Assembly: GCA_024277555.1 (NCBI GenBank)
Contig: JAJRUY010000254.1
Span: 1 to 8,724, forward strand
Length of the DNA stretch: 8,724 nt
Direction: 5' to 3'
From: Gammaproteobacteria bacterium
GTDB taxonomy: Bacteria; Pseudomonadota; Gammaproteobacteria; Chromatiales; Chromatiaceae
The notes below the pieces were generated by a model. It did not search any database. It worked only from the letters and a program-made list of their open reading frames with translations, and was not told the DNA's origin. Both the position numbers and the translations under genes were made by a program. Of the stretch, positions 1 to 5,139 are shown piece by piece; the stretch's first letter is position 1; each line of letters starts with the position of its first letter.

Positions 1-615
1 ATAATTGTTGATGGTGTGGCGGGTGTTGAGGATGATCAGCACCAGAAACAGTAGCGACAGCAGGGTCATGCCCGCCAGCACATAGAGAGAATGGTTGCGG
101 TATCCGCTTATGTCCAGCTCGATATCCACCACGCCAAGCACCGCCCCCTCGGCCACTTTGTGGCAGCCGAGACAGTTCAGCGTCCCCTTGCTGCTGGCAA
201 TATAGGGAATGATGGCCCGCATGCTGGGGGTATAGCTCCATTCCTTGCTTTCGAAAAGATGCTGCCTGGTTTCCAAAACCTTTTTTACCAGAGCATCAGC
301 GATATTTTCATCGTCCCTGCCTTTGCCGAATTGTTTGATTACTTCCTGGCTGCGAATAACCCGCAGCCTGTTGATCTGGTGAAGGCTTTTTATTTCTTCC
401 ATGTAGTATTCGCGCTTGTCCATGATGCCGCCTTTCATATGGGCGGTGAGGCTGGCCCGAACCAGTTCGGCATGAGCCAGAGCCTGGTTTTCTATGGCGT
501 GTTGAGACAGGCTGCGAAAGTTCAAGGCGGTGACGACAAGCAGGATAGCCGCCAGGATCAACAGGAAGTTGACGAGGTTTTTGACGGTTATGGTATTTAT
601 GCTGGGCTTTTGCAT
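1..615 (-). CDS. Membrane-anchored sensor with periplasmic c-type haem motif (N-terminal part, cut by window edge)
   Basis: An open reading frame of 205 codons starts at the ATG at 615 and runs off the left edge. Residues about 13-31 form a hydrophobic membrane segment. About 140 probably periplasmic residues follow, and a second membrane segment spans about residues 174-197. Just before it lies CLGCH (residues 148-152), a CxxCH motif that binds haem c covalently when the domain is outside the cytoplasm. This layout (TM, periplasmic domain, TM, then cytoplasmic output) is typical of chemoreceptors, histidine kinases and diguanylate cyclases or phosphodiesterases. The output domain is outside the window, so the class cannot be named. 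The periplasmic part is rich in charged helical sequence. I infer a redox or gas sensor. No clear Shine-Dalgarno precedes the ATG; a TTG five codons upstream is a weaker alternative. It lies 150 bases downstream of yheS in the same direction. Confidence 0.8.
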   Translation of the reverse strand, partial: MQKPSINTITVKNLVNFLLILAAILLVVTALNFRSLSQHAIENQALAHAELVRASLTAHMKGGIMDKREYYMEEIKSLHQINRLRVIRSQEVIKQFGKGRDDENIADALVKKVLETRQHLFESKEWSYTPSMRAIIPYIASSKGTLNCLGCHKVAEGAVLGVVDIELDISGYRNHSLYVLAGMTLLSLLFLVLIILNTRHTINNY

Positions 616-692
616 TAGAAACAGAGGCAATGTCCATGTGCCGGGCCGGTGGTCGAGCGGCTTGTCATTCCTCGTTCCTCTACTGCCAAAAC

Positions 693-711
693 AATAACTT
701 GGGTTATTTTA
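693..711 (-). promoter_or_regulatory. Possible -10 element overlapping a small dyad upstream of the haem sensor gene
   Basis: In the 150-base gap between yheS and the sensor gene, the minus strand reads TAAAAT (706-711), five of six matches to a sigma-70 -10 box. No convincing -35 box lies at the right distance. A perfect dyad, AATAAC-TTGG-GTTATT (693-708), overlaps the box and extends into the expected start region, so a repressor or activator could bind there. The call rests on short matches in AT-rich sequence and is weak. I see nothing else in 616-765. Confidence 0.25.
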
Positions 712-765
712 ACCTGCCATTAGAGTATTTCCTTGCTGCAGGTCATATCCGGTGGTGGAAAAACT

Positions 766-2667
766 TCAGGCTGAGGTGATGCCGGCCTGTTTTCTGGTAT
801 TTTCCAGTGCTTCTGCTGCTTCCAGCCATTGTATTTCCTGTTCCTCGCACAGCCGGTCTGTTTGCGCCTTTTCTCCCAGTAATTGTTTCAGCTGGTCTTT
901 GTTCGATGGCTCGTACAGGCTGGTATCGGTAAGCAGTGCCTCGAGTTCTTGTTGCTGCAAATGCAGCTGCTCCAGCTTTTTCTCGGCAGCTGCCAGTTTG
1001 TTTTTCAGCGGTTGCAGAGCTTGTCTGTGGGCAGCGGCTTCGCGTTTTTGCTGTTTGCGGTTGGTGCCATTTTTGGCTTCACTGCCTGTTGCCATGGTAT
1101 TTTCGGCGGCCAGCCATGCCGGGTAGTCGTCCAGGCTGCCAGAAAACTCCTGTACCTGTCCACCATGCACCATTAGCAGCTCGTCGGTGCTGACACGCAG
1201 CAGATGGCGGTCATGGGAAACGATGACCATGGCGCCGTCAAAGTCCTGCAAGGCGGAAGCGAGAGCCTGGCGCATTTCCAGATCCAGGTGATTGGTTGGT
1301 TCGTCCAGCAGCAGCAGGTTGGGGCGCTGGTAGATGAGCAGCGCCAAGGCCAGGCGGGATTTTTCACCGCCGGAAAAAGGGGCGGTTTTCTCCATCGCCT
1401 TGTCACCCATGAAGCCGAAGCTGCCCAGGTAATTGCGCAATTCCTGCTCCCGCGCAAGGGGGTCGAGCTGGATGAGATGCTCGAGGGCGGAATGCTCCGG
1501 CTGCAGTTGTTCCACCTGGTGCTGGGCAAAGTAGCCGATGTTCAGATCCTGGGCGGTTTCCAGCTCGCCGTGCAGCAGCGGCAGGTTTCCGGACAAGAGC
1601 TTGATGAAGGTGGATTTTCCTGCTCCGTTGGGGCCAAGCAAGCCGATGCGGTCGCCGGGGGAAATGCTCATGCTGACATCAGAGATAATGGCGTTGCCGT
1701 CATAACCGGCAGTGGCCTTGCTCAGTCGCAGCAGCGGATTGGGGTTTTTCTCTGGTGGGCGAAAGCTGAAATGGAACGGGGAATCCACATGCGCCGGGGC
1801 GATCAGTTCCATGCGCTCCAGCGCTTTCAAGCGGCTTTGCGCCTGCCTGGCCTTGGTGGCCTTGGCACGAAACCTGTCCACATAGGATTTGATGTGAGCA
1901 ATCTCCCGCTGCTGCTTCAGATGCTCGGCTTGCTGGCTGGCAAGCTGTTCGGTGCGGATGCGCTCGAAAGCGCTGTAGTTGCCGCTGTACAGGATGAGTT
2001 TGTCCTGTTCGATATGGGCAATGTGGTCGGTGACGGCATCGAGAAATTCCCGGTCGTGGGAAATCAGCAGCAGGGTTCCGGCATAGCGCCGCAGCCAGTT
2101 CTCCAGCCAGATCACTGCATCCAGATCCAGGTGGTTGGTGGGCTCGTCCAGCAGCAGCAGGTCGGAACGACAGATCAGCGCCCGCGCCAGGTTCAGGCGC
2201 ATGCGCCAGCCCCCGGAGAAATCCGTGACTGGTCGATCCTCGTCACCGGGTTTGAACCCCAGGCCATGCAACAGTTGTCCGGCCCGGCTGCGAGCCTGAT
2301 AGCCGCCAATGCTTTCAAACTGACCGTGCAGGAGTGCAAGCTGATGGCCGTCGCCTTGCGTTTCTGCGATGGAGATCCGCTTCTCGATCTGCCGCAATTC
2401 CCGGTCGCCATCGAGGACATATTCGATTGCCGGGCGCGAATCCCGGGGTGTTTCCTGAGCCACCCAGGCGATTACCCAGTCTTTGGGGAGCTTCAACTCT
2501 CCGGAATCAGCATGCAATGTGCCCAGAATCAGGGCGAACAGGCTGGATTTGCCCGTGCCATTGGCTCCGGTGATGCCAGCTTTCTGCCCCGGATGGATTT
2601 GAAAGCTGGCATCCTCGAACAGCAACTTGTTGCCGCGGCGCAGGCTGAGATTCTGGAAATGGAGCAT
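766..2667 (-). CDS. yheS: ABC-F family ATPase, YheS type
   Basis: The protein has 633 residues, close to E. coli YheS, which it resembles along its whole length. There are two ABC ATPase domains and no membrane segments. Domain 1 has Walker A GANGTGKS (34-41), signature SGGWRMRL (from 151), Walker B with DEPTNHLDL (D174, E175) and an SHD switch near 203. Domain 2 has Walker A GPNGAGKS (345-352), signature SGGEKSRL (432-439), a second DEPTNHLDL (D455, E456) and SHDRH near 484. The linker between them (about 240-300) is the basic, Arg/Lys-rich element that ABC-F proteins insert towards the ribosomal P-site tRNA. Residues about 535-625 form a charged coiled-coil tail. ABC-F proteins act on stalled or initiating ribosomes in the cytosol. 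An in-frame TGA lies about 30 bases upstream of the ATG at 2667 with no other ATG between, which fixes the start, although no Shine-Dalgarno is visible. Confidence 0.95.
   Translation of the reverse strand: MLHFQNLSLRRGNKLLFEDASFQIHPGQKAGITGANGTGKSSLFALILGTLHADSGELKLPKDWVIAWVAQETPRDSRPAIEYVLDGDRELRQIEKRISIAETQGDGHQLALLHGQFESIGGYQARSRAGQLLHGLGFKPGDEDRPVTDFSGGWRMRLNLARALICRSDLLLLDEPTNHLDLDAVIWLENWLRRYAGTLLLISHDREFLDAVTDHIAHIEQDKLILYSGNYSAFERIRTEQLASQQAEHLKQQREIAHIKSYVDRFRAKATKARQAQSRLKALERMELIAPAHVDSPFHFSFRPPEKNPNPLLRLSKATAGYDGNAIISDVSMSISPGDRIGLLGPNGAGKSTFIKLLSGNLPLLHGELETAQDLNIGYFAQHQVEQLQPEHSALEHLIQLDPLAREQELRNYLGSFGFMGDKAMEKTAPFSGGEKSRLALALLIYQRPNLLLLDEPTNHLDLEMRQALASALQDFDGAMVIVSHDRHLLRVSTDELLMVHGGQVQEFSGSLDDYPAWLAAENTMATGSEAKNGTNRKQQKREAAAHRQALQPLKNKLAAAEKKLEQLHLQQQELEALLTDTSLYEPSNKDQLKQLLGEKAQTDRLCEEQEIQWLEAAEALENTRKQAGITSA
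1281..1320. repeat. Direct repeat copy 1 within yheS (Walker B of ABC domain 2)
   Basis: These 40 bases match 2124-2163 at 36 of 40 positions. They encode the duplicated LLLLDEPTNHLDL stretch of the two ABC domains. The repeat reflects internal protein duplication plus shared codon choice. It is unusually well kept at DNA level and could serve as a short recombination target. Confidence 0.85.
2124..2163. repeat. Direct repeat copy 2 within yheS (Walker B of ABC domain 1)
   Basis: Partner of the 40-base segment at 1281-1320, with four mismatches by eye. The offset between copies is 843 bases, a multiple of three, so recombination between them would remove one domain equivalent in frame. Confidence 0.85.
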
Positions 2668-2688
2668 GGGGTTGGACAGTGGTGGATT

Positions 2689-2707
2689 CAGGCATCAATG
2701 ATACCTG
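2689..2707. repeat. 19-bp near-perfect palindrome between the beta-helix gene and yheS
   Basis: CAGGCATCAATGATACCTG is self-complementary over its whole length around a central base, apart from one position that would be a G-T wobble. It sits in the 58-base gap, 18 bases past the stop of the upstream beta-helix gene and 21 bases before the yheS start. No T-run follows on the minus strand and a hairpin would have a very small loop. It therefore does not look like a standard intrinsic terminator; an operator or an mRNA processing or stability hairpin is as likely. No promoter for yheS is evident in this short gap. Confidence 0.4.
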
Positions 2708-2725
2708 AAATGTCCGGTGCGTCCC

Positions 2726-4408
2726 TTACTCAAATCCGTCAGCAAACAGAAAATTGCCGCCACTTGCGCTGGTTTCCATTGCGCCCAAATCATTTGCCGA
2801 AGGGCGATGGTTGCGATTTTGATGGATTTTGTACTCGTGGTTCGTCGGCATTGCCGCTGGCGGCAGGGTTTGAGCCTTGCCAACGACTAGAGGGGTGTTC
2901 AGGGTTTGCAGGGAAGAATCGGCAGGTGCCGGAGCATTTGTTCCATCAAGCAAGTTGTCCAAACCGTTCAGTGTCGGTGCATTCGCTGCATCGCCATAGT
3001 AACAATTGGCCAGGCTGTCGCCCTGGTTGAAATTGCTTATCCAGTTGGTTCCAAAATTAACCGTTCCTCCGGAGTTGCTCATGCAAAGATATGCGGGATC
3101 TTCTCCTGGAGTCTCGTTCCGGTAGTAGATGATGTTGTTGAAGGCTTCGATGGTTTCCCGTGACTTGGGTGTACCACCATAGTTGTTGCGCATATCGAAC
3201 AGCCGGAATCGCCATGAGTCATTGCGATCTTGCTGGATGGAAACCGTATTGTGGTAGAAATACAGGATCCCTTCTCTGGCCAGGGCGATATCATTGTCCC
3301 AACCGTAGTGCACCATGCTTCCGGCATCCGTCTGGCCGCCAACATGATCGAAGAAGTTTCCGTACACATGGGTTTTGCGGTACATCGCTTCCGCTTCCTG
3401 CACCTTTTGCAGCCGGTCAGGATCAATGCCCGGGCAGTTGTTGATGTCGGTGCACCCCAGCTCACTGAGATACTCCTTGACGATGTACCAGGGGGCGGCA
3501 TCTTCCACTTCCACCAGATCCAGAAAGCGGGAACTGCCTCCTTCAAACCAGTTGTAGCGAATTACCGAGCCGGCTACGCGTTCCTTCAGGGTAGCCCCTC
3601 CCGCGCCAGGAGCGTTTGATCCGAAGCGGTTGTATTGATAGGTTGCCCCGATTGCCTGGATATACAGCCCGTGTTCCCGGTAACTGCCCGCCTGCCCGCT
3701 TTGGTGAATGTAATTTCCCTCGATGAGGAGATTCCGGGTCAAATGTGCTTCGTTGTACCCTTGTGACATGGTAAATATGCCGTTGCCACAATTTTCGATT
3801 TCATTGTCGCGGATGACGATATTGTCTCCGGCCTGGATCCGGATACAGGCCGCCCCGTTTTCGTAGGTATCACTGCTGCCATTCACCCGGGTGTAGCTGA
3901 ATGTATTCTTGGCGTTTCTGATGTGCAGACCGTCAATGATGATATTGCTGTCCTTGAGGTGGTAATCCTGGTTATAGATCATGATCATTGCCAGGCCTTC
4001 CATGGGGGCGTAGGTGGTATAGGCGGCAGCGTCATCGGGATCGTTGATTGCTCCGTCACCGTCGAGAACCGGACGTTCTCCGTTAGCAGCTTTGACACCA
4101 CAAATTCGTATGGGATCCTGTTCGGTGCCGCTGCTGCGAATGACGATTTTCTCCCTGTATGGACTCGATCGGTGGTGGATGCGCACCGTATCTCCTGGAC
4201 CAAGATTGTCCCAGGGAATATCTGAAATATCTGGGTAGGTCTGTCCAGGGCCAACCGGGTAGTCTGTGCCGCTACCGGCAATACAGGGAGGGTTCAAACC
4301 AAAAGATTCGGCGGAAGCTGTGAGGGTCGAGGTGATTGTCACCATTGCCAGTGCCGGGAGAATGTATCTTTTGCTGTCTTTCTTTGAACCGGGCATGCGT
4401 TCCACCAT
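2726..4408 (-). CDS. Secreted right-handed parallel beta-helix repeat protein
   Basis: From the chosen start the protein has 560 residues. The N-terminus is a signal peptide: basic residues, a hydrophobic core YILPALAMVTITSTL and an ASA-ES cleavage site after residue 33. The body carries short repeats typical of parallel beta-helix (pectate-lyase-like) coils, such as NIIIDGLHIRNA, NIVIRDNEIENCGNGIF, NLLIEGNYIHQSG and SVIRYNWFEGG. Many polysaccharide lyases and adhesins have this fold, but I see no family-specific catalytic motif, so the substrate is unknown. The last residues are FLFADGFE, a short C-terminal signature (see findings). ATG at 4408 is preferred because GGAG lies six bases upstream. 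In-frame ATGs at 4429, 4420 and 4396 are possible; 4429 would add seven residues before the signal peptide, and 4396 would still leave a complete one. A candidate CRP-type promoter lies upstream. Location: periplasm, cell surface or outside the cell. Confidence 0.85.
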   Translation of the reverse strand: MVERMPGSKKDSKRYILPALAMVTITSTLTASAESFGLNPPCIAGSGTDYPVGPGQTYPDISDIPWDNLGPGDTVRIHHRSSPYREKIVIRSSGTEQDPIRICGVKAANGERPVLDGDGAINDPDDAAAYTTYAPMEGLAMIMIYNQDYHLKDSNIIIDGLHIRNAKNTFSYTRVNGSSDTYENGAACIRIQAGDNIVIRDNEIENCGNGIFTMSQGYNEAHLTRNLLIEGNYIHQSGQAGSYREHGLYIQAIGATYQYNRFGSNAPGAGGATLKERVAGSVIRYNWFEGGSSRFLDLVEVEDAAPWYIVKEYLSELGCTDINNCPGIDPDRLQKVQEAEAMYRKTHVYGNFFDHVGGQTDAGSMVHYGWDNDIALAREGILYFYHNTVSIQQDRNDSWRFRLFDMRNNYGGTPKSRETIEAFNNIIYYRNETPGEDPAYLCMSNSGGTVNFGTNWISNFNQGDSLANCYYGDAANAPTLNGLDNLLDGTNAPAPADSSLQTLNTPLVVGKAQTLPPAAMPTNHEYKIHQNRNHRPSANDLGAMETSASGGNFLFADGFE

Positions 4409-4447
4409 GGCTCGCTCCATTGTCCACATAGGGACATTTTTTGGGCG

Positions 4448-4467
4448 CTAGGTTGAAATCATCCTAG
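4448..4467. repeat. 20-bp imperfect palindrome upstream of the beta-helix gene (possible operator)
   Basis: CTAGGTTGAAATCATCCTAG reads as its own reverse complement except for one mismatched pair and the central two bases. It lies 40-59 bases upstream of the preferred beta-helix start. It covers the candidate -10 box (4458-4463) and the predicted transcription start (about 4451), where a repressor would sit. No known regulator consensus is recognised. Confidence 0.4.
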
Positions 4468-4500
4468 AGTGCAGCGCTATTTTCTGTGAGTGCGTTCTCA
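4451..4500 (-). promoter_or_regulatory. Candidate CRP-type class II promoter for the beta-helix gene
   Basis: TGTGA-N6-TCTCA (4485-4500) matches nine of ten core positions of the CRP/Vfr consensus TGTGA-N6-TCACA. On the minus strand GATGAT (4458-4463) is a four-of-six -10 box. If transcription starts near 4451, the site centre is at about -41.5, the textbook class II position, where a good -35 box is not needed and none is seen. The 5' leader would be about 43 bases. The elements are short and individually weak; the spacing is what makes them worth recording. Confidence 0.35.
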
Positions 4501-4535
4501 AAAATTGGAAGAACGGAGCCAAACCGCATCCTGGG

Positions 4536-4553
4536 TGCCATGGATTCATGGCA
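4536..4553. repeat. Small perfect inverted repeat (7-bp arms)
   Basis: TGCCATG and CATGGCA flank a four-base GATT spacer. This is the distal member of a row of three hairpins between the DsrE-like gene and the beta-helix gene. No T-run follows it. Its role is unknown. Confidence 0.5.
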
Positions 4554-4557
4554 AGAA

Positions 4558-4599
4558 GCTTCCTGGCAGTGAACAAGCCGGTATTCACTGCCAGGAAGC
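4558..4599 (-). terminator. Long perfect inverted repeat (16-bp arms), possible terminator of the DsrE-like gene
   Basis: GCTTCCTGGCAGTGAA (4558-4573) and its exact reverse complement (4584-4599) flank a ten-base spacer. It lies 33 bases past the stop of the DsrE-like gene in the direction of transcription. On the minus strand the stem is followed only by TTCTTG, so the U-tract is poor. A leaky terminator, an mRNA-stabilising 3' hairpin, or one copy of a dispersed palindromic repeat are all possible. The inverted repeat itself is certain; the function is not. Confidence 0.5.
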
Positions 4600-4605
4600 G
4601 GTGCA

Positions 4606-4619
4606 GGAGGCGGGCCTCC
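4606..4619. repeat. Small GC-rich inverted repeat directly after the DsrE-like stop codon
   Basis: GGAGGC-GG-GCCTCC is perfectly symmetrical; the realistic RNA hairpin is five base pairs with a four-base loop. It begins 12 bases after the stop codon on the minus strand and precedes the long inverted repeat. The two together may form the 3' end of the transcript. Confidence 0.45.
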
Positions 4620-4631
4620 CATGCAGAAAAA

Positions 4632-5069
4632 TCAGAAGCTGAGGACCTTGATCTTTGGATCAGCCAACAACGGCATGATGACGGCGCCGCTCTCGATGGT
4701 AACGCCTTCGAGCAGCTGTTCCTGCTTGATATTTTGGGCGAAGGCGCACATGGAGCAGACATAAATCCTGCTGCCCTGGTCAAGGACATCCTGCATTACC
4801 GCACGCATGTTTTTCTTCTTGGGCGCAAACATGGGGCTGTCGCCTTCTTTCAGCGCAAACTGCAAGCTGCCTGCACCGAGTATCACCGTGATTTCCGAGT
4901 TGGTCATGCGTTTCATGCCCCAGGCCATATGCAGCGCCATGCCGGCAACCTGGGGATCATCGGTGCTGAGCATGACCACGATCTGTGGCGGAGTTTCTTC
5001 AGCAACCACATTGCTGGCGGGCAACCAGGCGAGAATGATCAAAACAATACCAAGAGGAAGAGATTTCAT
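4632..5069 (-). CDS. Exported DsrE/DsrF-like family protein
   Basis: This 145-residue protein starts with a signal peptide (MKSLPLGIVLIILAWLPASNVVA, cleavage likely after A23). The mature part of about 120 residues looks like the DsrE fold: a first strand IVVMLSTDD, then helix AGMALHMAWGMKR, strand EITVILGAG, and a late YVCSMCAFAQN segment. Cys105 and Cys108 form a CxxC pair at about the place where DsrE/TusD proteins carry their sulfur-accepting cysteine. DsrE-type proteins move sulfane sulfur between partners in the cytosol; exported versions are less understood and may handle persulfides or thiols in the periplasm. AAGG seven bases before the ATG supports the start. It stands alone, with its own likely promoter and hairpins downstream. 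No dsr or sox gene is visible here, so a link to sulfur oxidation is not shown. Confidence 0.85.
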   Translation of the reverse strand: MKSLPLGIVLIILAWLPASNVVAEETPPQIVVMLSTDDPQVAGMALHMAWGMKRMTNSEITVILGAGSLQFALKEGDSPMFAPKKKNMRAVMQDVLDQGSRIYVCSMCAFAQNIKQEQLLEGVTIESGAVIMPLLADPKIKVLSF

Positions 5070-5104
5070 TGCTGTACCTTGAAGGATAGATTAGATGGGC
5101 GGTG

Positions 5105-5113
5105 ATTATCACA
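5105..5113 (-). promoter_or_regulatory. Probable extended -10 promoter of the DsrE-like gene
   Basis: The minus strand reads TGTGATAAT, an extended -10 (TGn) joined to GATAAT, which matches five of six positions of the -10 consensus. It lies in the 70-base gap after comM, 35 bases or more upstream of the ATG. No good -35 box is seen, which is tolerated by extended -10 promoters. It would let this gene be expressed apart from ubiK-comM. Confidence 0.45.
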
Positions 5114-5139
5114 AAAATCGGCAGCTTGAAACAGACGGT

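Noticed and set aside
91..618. A 175-codon plus-strand frame at the left end
   Set aside because: It is opposite the haem-sensor gene, whose minus-strand frame has two membrane segments and a CxxCH motif.
752..1126. A Ser/Cys-rich plus-strand frame that could look like a cysteine-rich peptide
   Set aside because: The composition is the complement of the Glu/Gln/Ala/Leu-rich coiled-coil tail of YheS.
1204..3030. A 608-codon open frame on the plus strand opposite yheS and the end of the beta-helix gene
   Set aside because: It is antisense to a clear full-length ABC-F gene and runs across two genes. Its product is low-complexity, Gln/Gly-rich and matches no family I know, and the start has no ribosome-binding site. 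It is a mirror of codon bias in yheS.
4548..5105. A 185-codon plus-strand frame over the DsrE-like gene and its hairpins
   Set aside because: It runs antisense to a gene with a signal peptide, ribosome-binding site and fold pattern, and passes through the inverted repeats. There is no recognisable protein content.
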